A DNA stretch of 64,000 nt from JAGQIB01 sp041393395 (GTDB lineage Bacteria; ARS69): NCBI GenBank assembly GCA_041393395.1, contig JAWKKG010000003.1:558001-622000 (forward strand). Reading direction: 5' to 3'. The notes beneath the pieces were generated by a model that had not been told where the DNA came from, ran no database searches, and worked only from the letters and a program-made list of their open reading frames with translations. Positions 1-9,049 of this stretch are shown here, piece after piece. Each line of letters opens with the position of its first letter. Positions within the stretch are counted from its first letter, which is position 1. Position numbers and translations under genes: made by a program.

Positions 1-1782
1 TCGGCGGACTTCACGCCGTACTTCCTCACCGCGAACCACTGCGGAGTCTCCACCGGCAACGACCAGACCATGGTCATTTACTGGAACTTCGAGTCCCCGA
101 CCTGCGGCGCACTCTGCTGCGGCTCCCTCTCGGACAACCAGACCGGTTCGATCTTCCGTGCCTCGCGCTCGGACGTGGACTTCTGCCTCGTGCAGCTCGA
201 AGAGGATCCGGATCCCGCGTCCGAGGTGTTCTTCGCGGGCTGGGATCGGGACACGGGCGCCGGCTCCACCGGCAGTGTGGGCATCCACCACCCGAACACC
301 GACGAGAAGGCGATCAGCTTCAACACCGATGCGCTCACCACGATGAACTCGTGCATCGGCGGCGGCTCGCAGACGCACTGGCGCGTGAACAACTGGGAGG
401 ACGGAACGACGGAGCCCGGATCCTCCGGCTCCGGCCTGTTCGATCCCGCGAACAAGCGTCTCATCGGATTCCTGTCCGGCGGCCTCGCATCGTGTTCGAA
501 CATCAACTACGACTGCTACGGCAAGTTCACGCTCGCGTGGAACGGCTCGAGCGCATCGAGTCGCCTGAGTGACTGGCTCGATCCCACCTCCTCCGGCGCC
601 CCGTCGCTCGACGGTTCGTTCTCGAACGGAGTCGGCCGCGTGGGCTACCTCGCGCACGGCGGCGCGGACGTCTGCCCCTCGAATCCCGGCCAGCAGAACG
701 GCGTGTGGGAACCGGGCGAGACGATCACGATGCCGGTCACGATCTTTGCGGTCGGTCCGCACACGGGTATCACCGGCGTACTGTCCACGACCAGCCCCGG
801 CGTGACGATCACGGACGACACCGCCACGTTCCCGAATCTCACGAGCGGGGCGACCGGCACGTCGGACTCGCCGCACTTCGCGCTGACGCTCGATCCCGCG
901 CTGACGTGCGGCGCCACGCTCGACTTCGAGCTGTCTCTCTCCAGTGCCGAGGGCGGGCCGTGGGTCGAATCGTTCAGCCAGCAGGTGGGTGGCGACCTCC
1001 AGCCGTCCGGACTGCCGCTGCCGATTCCCGACAACGTGCCGGCCGGCGCGCAGAGCTCGCTCACGGTGAGCGGCACCGGCGCCTTTGTGAACGATCTCGC
1101 CGTACACGTCGTGATCTCGCACACGCGGGTCGGCGATCTCGTGCTGAAGCTGTCGGGGCCGAACGGCGCCGAGTCCGTGCTCCTCGACCGCCCGCGCTAC
1201 CCGTTCTTCGCGAACGGCTGTGAGGACGACGACATGGACGTGACGTTCCGGTTCACGGGGCCGTCGCTCGAGCAGCACTGCCCGGGGTCGACCCCGTGGT
1301 ACGTGGGTAACGCGGGTACCGTCTCGCCGCTCACCGTGTTCTACCTCACGCCGCTCGACGGGACCTGGACCCTCACGGTCGAGGATCACAACGGCGGCGA
1401 GACGGGCACCGTGACGAGCTGGGAGCTGCTCACCGATCCGGTGCTGCCGGCGGTGTGCGACGTTTGCCAGGCGTCGACCGGCTTCGACCCGGTGGACACG
1501 GTCGAAGGCTTCGGACTCGCGGCGCCGCGCCCGAATCCGTTCTCCGGCAAGACCGAGATCCGGTTCGCGCTCGAACGTCCGGCGAGCACGGCGCTCGCGG
1601 TGTACGACGTCTCCGGCCGTCTCGTGCGCACCCTGCTGTCGCGGGATCTGCCGGCCGGATCGCACGCCTCGTCCTGGGACGGACGGGACACGGACGGCAA
1701 TGCGGCGGCGGCGGGAATCTACTTCCTCCGCCTCGCGAGCGACGGACGCACCGACATCCGTCGCGTGAATCTCGTGCGGTAG
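1..1782 (+). CDS. Secreted lysyl-endopeptidase-like serine protease, P-domain, FlgD-like C-terminal domain (5' truncated)
   Basis: The reading frame is open to base 1, so the first in-frame ATG at 70 is internal and the N-terminus lies outside the window. The visible 593 codons begin inside a trypsin-fold protease. TANHC (codons 10-14) carries the catalytic His, DVDFCLVQL (about codon 60) the likely catalytic Asp, and EPGSSGSGLFD the catalytic Ser (about codon 142). The GSSGS context and Cys-rich core resemble Achromobacter lysyl endopeptidase, family S1. A proprotein-convertase P-domain follows at about codons 340-480. A FlgD-Ig-like domain (PNPF, VYDVSGRLVRTL, WDGRDTDG, AGIYFLRL) ends the protein in NLVR. 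Such C-terminal domains usually direct export or surface attachment in this phylum group. Substrate specificity is inferred. Confidence 0.88.
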   Translation, partial: SADFTPYFLTANHCGVSTGNDQTMVIYWNFESPTCGALCCGSLSDNQTGSIFRASRSDVDFCLVQLEEDPDPASEVFFAGWDRDTGAGSTGSVGIHHPNTDEKAISFNTDALTTMNSCIGGGSQTHWRVNNWEDGTTEPGSSGSGLFDPANKRLIGFLSGGLASCSNINYDCYGKFTLAWNGSSASSRLSDWLDPTSSGAPSLDGSFSNGVGRVGYLAHGGADVCPSNPGQQNGVWEPGETITMPVTIFAVGPHTGITGVLSTTSPGVTITDDTATFPNLTSGATGTSDSPHFALTLDPALTCGATLDFELSLSSAEGGPWVESFSQQVGGDLQPSGLPLPIPDNVPAGAQSSLTVSGTGAFVNDLAVHVVISHTRVGDLVLKLSGPNGAESVLLDRPRYPFFANGCEDDDMDVTFRFTGPSLEQHCPGSTPWYVGNAGTVSPLTVFYLTPLDGTWTLTVEDHNGGETGTVTSWELLTDPVLPAVCDVCQASTGFDPVDTVEGFGLAAPRPNPFSGKTEIRFALERPASTALAVYDVSGRLVRTLLSRDLPAGSHASSWDGRDTDGNAAAAGIYFLRLASDGRTDIRRVNLVR

Positions 1783-1820
1783 ACGAGGGCGTCGCGATCG
1801 AACTCGCGCGATCGAAACGA

Positions 1821-1853
1821 CGAAGGCCCGGGGCTCGTCGCCTCGGGCCTTCG
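1821..1853. terminator. Bidirectional hairpin terminator between convergent genes
   Basis: A perfect 10-bp stem pairs 1821-1830 (cgaaggcccg) with 1844-1853 around a 13-nt loop. It sits between the end of the plus-strand protease and the end of the minus-strand ATP-grasp gene. The tail on the plus side (tgcttct) is only weakly T-rich. Confidence 0.65.
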
Positions 1854-1923
1854 TGCTTCTCGGGGAGCTTCCGGCGGATTCGCCGGGAGCGGCGGTTCGG
1901 CGCGCCGGCCCGCGTTCGAAGAC

Positions 1924-3147
1924 CTACCGCGCGTGCGCCTTCACCGTCTGGCCGAGGTAGGCCATCATGCGCCGCACCTCGTCGTAGTCCGGGTGTCGGA
2001 GCCGGAACCACGTGTTCACGAGCCATCCCTTCTCGAGCGGGTGTGTCGGCGTGCCGGGGGTCGGGATGTCGGACTCGTAGATCCACGGCCCGCACTTCTT
2101 CAGCGCGTCCTCCAGGCCCTCGTGACCGACGTAGCGGCCGTCCCGGTCCGGGCGGATCTGGATGGAGCCCGCGGCGAAACGTCGACTCGGGGTCTGACTC
2201 GGTTGGCCCGTGGTCACGACGTGCGCCCACTCGCGGTAGACGTCGAACTCGTTCGCGGCGCGGTACATGTCCCAGATGCGCTCGCCGGCCGGTCGCGCGC
2301 CGATCTCCGAGAACTTGAGACCCTTGTCGCCGAAGAACCACTCCATGTGCGTGGCGCTCCGCGTGATACCGAGGATGCGGTTGACCTTGCGGCCCACTTC
2401 CTTCAGCTCCGCGTAGCCGTCCGAGTCGAGGCGGTTCGTCACGGCGATCTGCGGCGACACGGAACGATCGAGCGTGGCCGCGAGGCATCCCGGATAGTAG
2501 TGCGAGATGAACTCGTGCCCGACCCGGTCGTCGAGCATGATCGTGTCGTAGAAGCCCTCGTGCCCGTCGACGTATTCCTCGGCCGCCATCGAACGCCCGC
2601 CGTCGCCGAGGCCGAGCTTGGGCAGCAGCGCGTTCAGCTCGGCGTCCGAGCCCACGCGATGCGTGTTCAGCGAGCCGAAGCCGGCGCGCGGCTTCAGGAT
2701 GATCGGATACGAGACCTTCTCCACAAACGCGCGCACTTCCGCGTCGGACGAACACGCGGCGGACTGCGCGCACGGGATGCCCTCGGCCCGGAGGCGGTCC
2801 TTCATCGCGGACTTGTCCCGGCAGAGGATCGCCGTCTCCACCGAGATGCCGGGAAGCCCGAGGCGTTCGCGGAGCTGGGCGGTCGGAACCACGAGCGTCT
2901 CGTCGGTGGTCTCGACCCGATCGATGCGGACGTGCCGGCCCACGACCCGCGCGGCGGCCACGAGTTGCTCCACGTCGAACAGGTTCTGAATGGTGACGTA
3001 CTGATCGAGGTAGGGCCGGAGGGAAGGGGGCACGCGATGACGCGAGAGGTGCCCGAATCCGATCACCGTGGCCCCGACTTCCTTGAGCCCGCGGACGAAC
3101 TCCCGGTAGTACGTCTGCGAATCGGGATTCACGAAGAGGACGTTCAC
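1924..3147 (-). CDS. ATP-grasp domain protein (carboxylate-amine/thiol ligase family)
   Basis: A 407-residue cytoplasmic protein without a signal peptide. It starts with GTG at 3147, preceded by a GAGG sequence. The N-terminal part (NVLFVNPDSQTYYREFV) looks like the pre-ATP-grasp Rossmann-like domain. The ATP-binding core follows: YPIILKPRAGFGS at about residue 150 contains the Lys that contacts ATP, and AAEEYVDGHEGFYDTIM comes before the metal-binding segment FSEIGARPAGERIWD at about residue 280. Such enzymes join a carboxylate, through an acyl-phosphate, to an amine or another nucleophile. Nothing nearby identifies the substrate, and the gene appears monocistronic, bounded by a terminator at 1821-1853. 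Confidence 0.85.
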   Translation of the reverse strand: MNVLFVNPDSQTYYREFVRGLKEVGATVIGFGHLSRHRVPPSLRPYLDQYVTIQNLFDVEQLVAAARVVGRHVRIDRVETTDETLVVPTAQLRERLGLPGISVETAILCRDKSAMKDRLRAEGIPCAQSAACSSDAEVRAFVEKVSYPIILKPRAGFGSLNTHRVGSDAELNALLPKLGLGDGGRSMAAEEYVDGHEGFYDTIMLDDRVGHEFISHYYPGCLAATLDRSVSPQIAVTNRLDSDGYAELKEVGRKVNRILGITRSATHMEWFFGDKGLKFSEIGARPAGERIWDMYRAANEFDVYREWAHVVTTGQPSQTPSRRFAAGSIQIRPDRDGRYVGHEGLEDALKKCGPWIYESDIPTPGTPTHPLEKGWLVNTWFRLRHPDYDEVRRMMAYLGQTVKAHAR

Positions 3148-3472
3148 GAGGACCTCGGCGGCGGGGGGCAGCGGGCGCCGAATCTAGCATCTCGCCCGCG
3201 GACGGTCGAACCCGCCCGGAAGCGGGTCGTCGTGGGGCCTGGCCGGCCTGATCCCGCCCCGTGGCCGGGTCGCGGGAACGGGCCGGCATACGGGAAACCC
3301 CCGATGGGCATTCATGACTCCAGAGTCTACTTTTATGTCGGAGTCGGACCCGAGAGCTGCGAAGCGAACCGTCCGGCCGGATGCGTCGGCTCGTCCGGGC
3401 CCGCGTCGTGGGGTCCGACTCCAACCTGCCTCGGTCCGGCTTCCTGCGCCGGTCAACTGGGCGAGGGGTGTG
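3148..3472. other. 325-bp intergenic region between divergent genes
   Basis: This gap holds the promoters of the ATP-grasp gene (minus) and the universal stress gene (plus). A short AT-richer patch (3311-3340) includes the inverted repeat gactc-ca-gagtc at 3316-3327, a possible operator. I see no convincing -35/-10 pair, no small ORF with a ribosome-binding site, and no RNA gene. Confidence 0.4.
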
Positions 3473-3901
3473 ATGAGCTGGTTCCCACTGGAGAAAGTTC
3501 TCGTCCCGGTGGACTTCTCCGACAGCTCGCTGAAGGCCGTGGACACCGCGCTTCAACTCGTCGAGGAGCCGGAGCGTCTCTACCTCATCCACGTCCTTCC
3601 ACCCCTCGCCGCGAACGACCCCGCCGTGCTCTATGACGTCGTCTCGGAAGAGGCGGCGACCCGTCGCGTCGAACAAAGAATGCGGGAGCTCTTTGGATCG
3701 TCGCGCTACGCGGGGCATCGGAGCACGGTGGCGTTCGGCGCGCCGGCGGCGGAGATCGCGAGCTACGCGGAACAGACCGGTATCGACCTGATTGTCCTGC
3801 CCTCCCACGGTCGGACCGGAATGAAACGTCTGCTCATCGGCTCCGTCGCCGAGCGCGTCGTCCGGCTGGCGCACTGCCCCGTGCTGGTCCTGAAGGACTA
3901 G
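3473..3901 (+). CDS. Universal stress protein, UspA family
   Basis: A 142-residue single-domain UspA protein, the normal length for the family. The start at 3473 follows GAGGGG and removes a spurious upstream extension. The N-terminus KVLVPVDFSDSSLKAV matches the family beta1/P-loop region with the Asp that contacts ATP. The C-terminal HGRTGMKRLLIGSVAERVV contains the G-x2-G-x9-GS nucleotide-binding signature, followed by CPVLVLKD. It is therefore probably an ATP-binding cytoplasmic dimer. The next gene is 173 bp downstream on the same strand, so the gene is probably transcribed alone. Confidence 0.93.
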   Translation: MSWFPLEKVLVPVDFSDSSLKAVDTALQLVEEPERLYLIHVLPPLAANDPAVLYDVVSEEAATRRVEQRMRELFGSSRYAGHRSTVAFGAPAAEIASYAEQTGIDLIVLPSHGRTGMKRLLIGSVAERVVRLAHCPVLVLKD

Positions 3902-4074
3902 GCCCGGCCGGGAGATCGCCTCACCTGTCGTCGCGGAACCACTCGCCCCTCCCGGCCGCCGGGCGTCCCACGGGCGCGGCGAAACCGGCCGCGCGTTGAC
4001 AAGATCGAGACATCCGCGGACCGGCCGGTCGTCCCCCCGGCTGCCGCTCCCCGTTTGCAGGCCGGAGGTCTCCC

Positions 4075-6681
4075 TTGTTCCCACGCTTACGCGCCGGTTT
4101 CGCGCGCGCCGCTTCGCGCGACCGCCTCCTTCTCCCGCTCCCCATCCTCGCCGCCCTCACCGTGGCACTCGTCGCGGCGGATCCCGTCGCGGCGGACTCG
4201 CCGGCCCCGGCCGCCGCGCCGGAGGGCTGGCGATTCCTCGAGTCCCACTTCGCGGCGCATCCGGAGCTCACCACGACCCAGAGCTCCGGCTTCAAGCCGT
4301 TCCATCGCTGGAAGTGGCTGATGGAGACCCGGGAGACGCCGAGCGGAACGTCGGCGGCGGCCCAGCGCATGGAGGCGCTGCAGCTCGGTCGCGCGCGGGC
4401 GGCCGCGACGCGCGGCGTCGAGCCCGGCTGGTTCGCGGTGGGCCCGACTCATCTCTCCGGACGCTGTCTCGCGATCGACTTCGATCCCACGGATCCGAGC
4501 ATCGTGTACGTGGGGTCGGCGAGCGGCGGACTGTGGAAGTCCACGGACTCCGGCCTGAGCTGGCTCGCGATCACGGACGACCTGCCCACGCTCGCGATCG
4601 GCGCCGTGTGCGTGCTCGCGACCGATCCGAACGTCGTGATCATCGGCACGGGGGAAGGGTCCGGTGCCGCGAGCGCGAACCTCGCCCTCGGCCCATTCGG
4701 TGCCGGCATCTTCCGGTCCACGGACGCGGGCGCGACCTGGTCACCCACGAACGTCTCGTTCGGCGCCGCGGCCGCGCACGGGTTCGGCGCGATGGAAGAC
4801 AACCCGATCACCGGCGTCGTGCTCGCGGGCGCGTCGAACGGCGTGTACCGCTCCACCGACGCCGGTGCCACCTGGGCGCAGGTGCAGGCGAACGGCAACT
4901 ACTCGGACGTGAAGTGGAAGCCGGGGGACGCGAACCGCGTGTACGTCGCCAAGGGGCGCGATCCGTTCTTCAACTTCCAGCTCGGCAACGGCGTGCGCGT
5001 GTCGACGGACGGGGGCCTGACGTTCGCACCGGCCGGCACCGGGCAGCCGGCCGGCAGCACGATCGGGCAGACCCGGCTCGGCGTGACCGCGGCGGATCCG
5101 TCCGTGATCTACGCGCACTACTCGAGCTCGAGCAACTTCCAGTCCATCGGCGTGTACCGCAGCACCGACGACGGCGCCACCTGGTCCGTGCGCACCACCC
5201 AGAACATGGCGGCGAGTCAGGGCTGGTACAACCTCGTGCTTGCGGCCGACCCCAACGACGCGGATGGCATCGTCACCGGCGGCACGCCCCTCTTCCGCTC
5301 GACGGACGGCGGATCGACCTTCCAGGAGAAGACGCATCCGCTCATCCCCGGCGGCAACGCCACCACGCCGCACGTGGACTGCCACCGTCTGGCGTACGAG
5401 CCGGGCTCGACGTCGAACGTGTGGATCCTGAACGACGGCGGAGCGTGGCGCTCCACCGACGACGGCGCCACCTGGAACGAGCGACGCGCCGGACTCGTGA
5501 CGTACCAGTTCTACGACATCTGCGTGGCGCAGTCCGACTCGGTGCTCACGCTCGGTGGCACGCAGGACAACGGCATCCCCGGTCGCACCGGTTTCGACGA
5601 GTGGTTCGAGACGACGCTCAACGCGGACGGCATGGTCTGCAACATCAACCCGGCGAACGACACCGTGTACGGGGAGGCCCAGTTCGGGAACCACTTCAAG
5701 AGCCCGAACGGGGGGCAGAGCTGGTCGCAGATCAACACCGGCATCACGGGCACCGGCTTCTGGGTCACTGCGGTGGATCAGGACCCGAACCTCGGCCGGC
5801 ACCTGTACACGACGTCGACCGCGGGCATGTTCCGCACCACGTCCGGCGGCTCGACGTGGGAGAACGTCGCCCCCCACACCGCACGCTGGATCGCGATCAG
5901 TCCGCTGGACGGAAACGTCGTGTGGACGGTGTCGAACGGCTCGGGCGTCTGGGTCACCACGGACGACGGCGTCACCTGGGCGCAGTCCGCCACGATCCCC
6001 ACCACCGGTACCGAGACGAAGATCTGCGCGGATCCGGGCCACGTCGGCGGGGCGTTCGTGACGTACGGCTACTACGCCACCGGGCAACCCCGCGTGCGCC
6101 GTACCACGGACTTCGGCGCGACGTGGACCGACGTGAGCGGCGACTTCCCGGACATCCCGGCGAACACGATGGTCGTGGACCCCGACCGGCCGGACGACTG
6201 GTACGTCGGTGCCGACGTCGGCGTTTGGCGCTCGACGGACGGTGGGACGACGTGGACGCCGTATGGCACCGGCCTCGCGAACGTGCTGATCTCGGACCTC
6301 GAGATCCGGCGCTCACCCCGCAAGCTCACGGCCGGGACGTACGGACGCGGGGCATGGGAAGTCGACCTGCCGCCGATCGGCGTCGTGGACGCGCCGGAGC
6401 TGGCGCTGCCGACCGCGAATCTGCTGCTCGACCCGCCGTCTCCGAATCCCGTGCGCGCGTGGGCGGACTTCCGGTTCGCGTCGCGCGCGCCCGGCGAGAT
6501 GACGCTCGAGCTGTTCGACGTGGCGGGACGCCGCCTCGAGACCCTGGCCCGGGAGCCGCGCGGCGACGCGATCATTCGCACCGCGGTCTGGGACTCGCGG
6601 CGCGTGGCCCCGGGCGTCTACTTCGCGCGGCTATCGGCGGGTGGGGAAGTCGTGACTCGCAAGGTGGTGGTGGCGCGATAA
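4075..6681 (+). CDS. Secreted BNR/sortilin-type beta-propeller protein with FlgD-like C-terminal domain
   Basis: An 868-residue exported protein. It uses a TTG start at 4075, placed 6 nt after GGAGG. A hydrophobic signal segment (about residues 20-40) ends near VAADSPA. The body is a series of BNR/VPS10-like blades, each with the Asp-box pattern S-T-D-x-G-x-T-W (for example RSTDAGATW, RSTDDGATW, RSTDGGTTW). Similar propellers occur in sialidases, xyloglucanases and sortilin, but no catalytic sialidase set is recognisable. The last ~95 residues form a FlgD-Ig-like domain (PNPVRAWADFRF, LFDVAGRRLETL, GVYFARL) ending VVVAR. It is most likely a surface glycan- or peptide-binding protein; enzymatic activity is unproven. 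Confidence 0.88.
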   Translation: MFPRLRAGFARAASRDRLLLPLPILAALTVALVAADPVAADSPAPAAAPEGWRFLESHFAAHPELTTTQSSGFKPFHRWKWLMETRETPSGTSAAAQRMEALQLGRARAAATRGVEPGWFAVGPTHLSGRCLAIDFDPTDPSIVYVGSASGGLWKSTDSGLSWLAITDDLPTLAIGAVCVLATDPNVVIIGTGEGSGAASANLALGPFGAGIFRSTDAGATWSPTNVSFGAAAAHGFGAMEDNPITGVVLAGASNGVYRSTDAGATWAQVQANGNYSDVKWKPGDANRVYVAKGRDPFFNFQLGNGVRVSTDGGLTFAPAGTGQPAGSTIGQTRLGVTAADPSVIYAHYSSSSNFQSIGVYRSTDDGATWSVRTTQNMAASQGWYNLVLAADPNDADGIVTGGTPLFRSTDGGSTFQEKTHPLIPGGNATTPHVDCHRLAYEPGSTSNVWILNDGGAWRSTDDGATWNERRAGLVTYQFYDICVAQSDSVLTLGGTQDNGIPGRTGFDEWFETTLNADGMVCNINPANDTVYGEAQFGNHFKSPNGGQSWSQINTGITGTGFWVTAVDQDPNLGRHLYTTSTAGMFRTTSGGSTWENVAPHTARWIAISPLDGNVVWTVSNGSGVWVTTDDGVTWAQSATIPTTGTETKICADPGHVGGAFVTYGYYATGQPRVRRTTDFGATWTDVSGDFPDIPANTMVVDPDRPDDWYVGADVGVWRSTDGGTTWTPYGTGLANVLISDLEIRRSPRKLTAGTYGRGAWEVDLPPIGVVDAPELALPTANLLLDPPSPNPVRAWADFRFASRAPGEMTLELFDVAGRRLETLAREPRGDAIIRTAVWDSRRVAPGVYFARLSAGGEVVTRKVVVAR

Positions 6682-6691
6682 CGAACGAAAA

Positions 6692-6720
6692 GGCCGCGCG
6701 GGGGAGAGCCCCGCGCGGCC
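6692..6720. terminator. Bidirectional hairpin terminator
   Basis: A perfect 12-bp GC stem (6692-6703 with 6709-6720) closes a 5-nt loop gagag. It is flanked on the left by acgaaa and lies 10 bp after the BNR gene stop. It separates this gene from a convergent minus-strand gene, so it can serve both. Confidence 0.75.
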
Positions 6721-6747
6721 CCTGGGCCGTGAACTCGAAGAGACGAT

Positions 6748-7671
6748 CTACCGCAGCACCGTCACCGTACTCGACTCGACGTTCTCCCCGCGCGCCACGC
6801 GCACGAAGTACACGCCCGCCGGCACCGGTCGGCCCGCGGAGTCCCGCGTGTCCCAGCGCGTCGTGGCGGTGGTCGTTTCCAGCGTGCGCACCACGCGTCC
6901 GGCCAGATCGTACACGCTCACCGCCGCGCGCTCGCCGGCGCGGTTCGCGAACGAGACCGTGGCCGCGTCCCGCGCGGGATTCGGGAACACGTGCAGCGAG
7001 ACGTCGCCGCCGATCACCGGCGCGTCGGTCGTGCCGCCGACCGTGAAGTCCATCTGCCATTCGCCGGAGGCGTGCGTGAGCAGATCCGGCGGCGCTTCCT
7101 GCGAGAAGCCGGAGACGTTCACGCTGATGAGGTAGTTGCCGGCCGGCAGCGTGCCGGACACGTCGATCGTGAGCGTCTGATCGGCGGCGGGCTCGAGCTG
7201 GTGGACGAATCCCGTGCTCGCGTTGTGCAGGTACATCGCCGCGGACGCGATGCCGCCGCGCGTGATGTAGCCGGAAAGCGAGTACGGAGTCGGCTCGGTC
7301 AGCGTGAAGTACGCGTTGATGAAGCTCTGTCCGAACACGTCCGCGAAGCCCTCGGGATCCGTGACGGACGTGTTCGCCTCGAAGCCGCCGCGTCCGGAGA
7401 TCGCGTTCGGCTCGAGCGCCGACGTCTGCGTGGCCGTCGAGTTGCCGGCCACGCCGGTGACGGACGTGTCGACGGCGGCGCTCAGGGCAAAGACGCCCTG
7501 GGTGGAGATCGACTGGCTGTCGTTCTGGACCGCGAACTCCGTCGCGTTCGAGGCGGTCATGAACGCGCCGGCGGTTCGGCTTGTCTGCGTCCACTGGACG
7601 TCGGCGAACGCGGTTCCGGTCGCCAGCATCGCGGCGACGCCGAGGGCGAGCAGAGACAGGGGACGGTTCAT
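6748..7671 (-). CDS. Secreted protein of unknown function with FlgD-like C-terminal domain
   Basis: A 307-residue exported protein. The start at 7671 has a GGAG 7-8 nt upstream and opens a classical signal peptide (MNRPLSLLALGVAAMLATGTAFA); the longer ORF start at 7734 has no such support. The mature region is rich in Ser, Thr, Ala and Asn and shows no catalytic motif. It looks like a beta-sandwich/pre-peptidase-like fold (TLTIDVSGTLPAGNYLISV). Residues ~225-307 are the same C-terminal export domain seen in five other proteins here (FPNPARDAATVSF, VYDLAGRVVRTL, WDTRDSAGRP, GVYFVRV) ending TVLR. Its function is unknown. Confidence 0.82.
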   Translation of the reverse strand: MNRPLSLLALGVAAMLATGTAFADVQWTQTSRTAGAFMTASNATEFAVQNDSQSISTQGVFALSAAVDTSVTGVAGNSTATQTSALEPNAISGRGGFEANTSVTDPEGFADVFGQSFINAYFTLTEPTPYSLSGYITRGGIASAAMYLHNASTGFVHQLEPAADQTLTIDVSGTLPAGNYLISVNVSGFSQEAPPDLLTHASGEWQMDFTVGGTTDAPVIGGDVSLHVFPNPARDAATVSFANRAGERAAVSVYDLAGRVVRTLETTTATTRWDTRDSAGRPVPAGVYFVRVARGENVESSTVTVLR

Positions 7672-7722
7672 CAGGCGCTCCCGGGCTTGAGGGGTGTGTT
7701 GGACCGAGCGAGCGACGAAAGG

Positions 7723-7730
7723 CAAAAATA
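7723..7730 (-). promoter_or_regulatory. Possible TAnnTTTG-type promoter element
   Basis: The minus strand reads TATTTTTG here, about 50 bp before the ATG at 7671. This matches the TAnnTTTG -7 element known from Bacteroidota. It sits in an AT-rich island in otherwise GC-rich DNA. No clear -33 element was found, so the call is tentative. Confidence 0.3.
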
Positions 7731-7758
7731 CCACAGAGCGGCGCCGCTCCGGATCGGG

Positions 7759-7784
7759 GGCCAGGGCGAGACGGGGCCCTGGCC
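7759..7784 (-). terminator. Possible hairpin terminator after the zinc-ribbon gene
   Basis: A 9-bp perfect stem pairs ggccagggc (7759-7767) with gccctggcc (7776-7784) around an 8-nt loop, about 60 bp downstream of the zinc-ribbon gene stop. It has no T-tract, so it is either a weak terminator or a chance GC hairpin. Confidence 0.35.
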
Positions 7785-7842
7785 GGTCTGGGGCGGCCTG
7801 GGGGCCCTCAGCCAGTCCGGGTCCCCGCCCCGCGGCCCGGCC

Positions 7843-9036
7843 TCAACCCTGCTGGGCGATCAGGGCCAGCAGCGCGACGGCCACGATCCCGAGCAGGACC
7901 AGGAAGAAGATCTTCCAGCCGCTCTTGGGGTACTCGCCCGCCATTCGCCCCGTCACCCCGTTGACCACGACCTGGAAAGCCTTCGGGCCGTAGTCGTAGG
8001 TGAGGAGCCAGACCGGGGCCAGGATGTGCTTGAACGTCTCGCTGCCCCAGTTCGCGTCCACGCGCAGGTTGCGGTACGTGTCGCCCGGGACCTGCGCCGC
8101 GCACATCGCGCGGAGCTGTTCCTCCATCTGCGCGCGTCCCTTCGCCGCCGCGTCCACGAGCACGATCTGGTAGTGCTCCACCAGGAAGCCCGAGAGGTAC
8201 GCGGTGTCGTAGGGCAGCAGGTCGCCCGTGGGAAACGGTTCCACCGCGCGCAGCAACCCGGGATGGATGCCCTGCGACGCGGGCACGAGCTCGTCGTCGA
8301 ACGCGTGCTGGACGTTGCCGGCGGCCGGCGTCCAGCGGACGTGTCGCTCCTGCACCTGCTGCGTGCGACCGTCGGCGCCGCGCACGGTGCGCGTCGTGTA
8401 GTAGTAGGTGCCGGAGTCGGCGGTCCAGCGCGCGCTCACGGAGGCGTCGAACGTCCAGTAGGGGAGATACACGCCCTTCAGGCGATCGACGTTCGAGCGT
8501 TTTTCCAGCGTGCCGGGCGCGAGCCACTTGGACTTCCACCACTTGCGGATCGTCTCGCGCACGCGCGCCTCGTCCACGCGGAACGGCAGCACGCTCTGCG
8601 GTCGAAGCGGCGAGCGGATCTCCTCGTAGTCCACGAGCTCGGGCGACCCGCAGAACGCGCAGTTCTTGCCGACCTGCTCGGGATCGAACACGGAGATCGC
8701 GCGGCAGCTCTTGCAGCGGACGGACCGTTTCTCCGCCTTCCAGCCCCGCACGCTCTCCGGGATCTCGCGGAGCGCCTGCGCGAGCGGGATCTCGCGGATC
8801 TTGCCGGTGTCCGTGTCCAGCTCGAGCGGCGACTCGGTGCCGCAGTAGGGACAGACGAGCGCGTTCTTGCCGGGACTCCACTCGGCGGCGGCGCCGCACG
8901 CGGGGCAGGAGTGCTCCGCGAGCCCTTCGATCTCCGGAGCGGCGCCGGGTGCCACACCGCGCGTGTCCGCCGCCCCCGTGCCGGAACGGTCCCCCGCCGG
9001 CCGGGCGTCCGGCGGCGGGGGAATCGGGTTCGCCAC
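7843..9036 (-). CDS. Double zinc-ribbon membrane protein (YdjG-like partner of SPFH protein)
   Basis: A 397-residue protein. It starts with GTG at 9036, 13 bp after the SPFH gene stop; the longer ORF to 9306 runs antiparallel into that gene and is spurious. Two treble-clef/zinc-ribbon units are visible: CPAC/CPYC (Cys44, 47, 62, 65) and CKSC/CAFC (Cys108, 111, 126, 129). A long conserved soluble part rich in Trp and Tyr follows, then one C-terminal membrane helix (about 373-392). Relatives are often mislabelled as helicase or phage replication proteins. In Bacillus subtilis the analogue YdjG works with the SPFH protein YdjI at the membrane. Here the two genes are adjacent in one operon, which supports a membrane-scaffold role. 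Confidence 0.82.
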   Translation of the reverse strand: MANPIPPPPDARPAGDRSGTGAADTRGVAPGAAPEIEGLAEHSCPACGAAAEWSPGKNALVCPYCGTESPLELDTDTGKIREIPLAQALREIPESVRGWKAEKRSVRCKSCRAISVFDPEQVGKNCAFCGSPELVDYEEIRSPLRPQSVLPFRVDEARVRETIRKWWKSKWLAPGTLEKRSNVDRLKGVYLPYWTFDASVSARWTADSGTYYYTTRTVRGADGRTQQVQERHVRWTPAAGNVQHAFDDELVPASQGIHPGLLRAVEPFPTGDLLPYDTAYLSGFLVEHYQIVLVDAAAKGRAQMEEQLRAMCAAQVPGDTYRNLRVDANWGSETFKHILAPVWLLTYDYGPKAFQVVVNGVTGRMAGEYPKSGWKIFFLVLLGIVAVALLALIAQQG

Positions 9037-9049
9037 GCGTCTCGCTCCG

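Noticed and set aside
1500..1782. FlgD-like domains taken as evidence of flagella
   Set aside because: The C-terminal FlgD-Ig-like domains occur on secreted enzymes and propellers, and there is no flagellar gene in the window.
3996..4001. TTGACA as a -35 box before the BNR gene
   Set aside because: No -10-like hexamer at 16-18 nt; the region is GC-rich.
4019..4030. Perfect 12-bp palindrome gaccggccggtc as an operator
   Set aside because: Short GC palindromes are expected by chance at this composition, and I see no second copy near related promoters.
1430..4084. 884-residue minus-strand ORF
   Set aside because: Runs across the end of the protease gene, the ATP-grasp gene and the stress gene in a wrong frame; low-complexity Arg-rich sequence.
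3996..7046. 1016-residue plus-strand ORF
   Set aside because: Same strand as the BNR gene but in another frame, and Arg/His-rich; the BNR frame has repeated Asp-boxes and a C-terminal domain.
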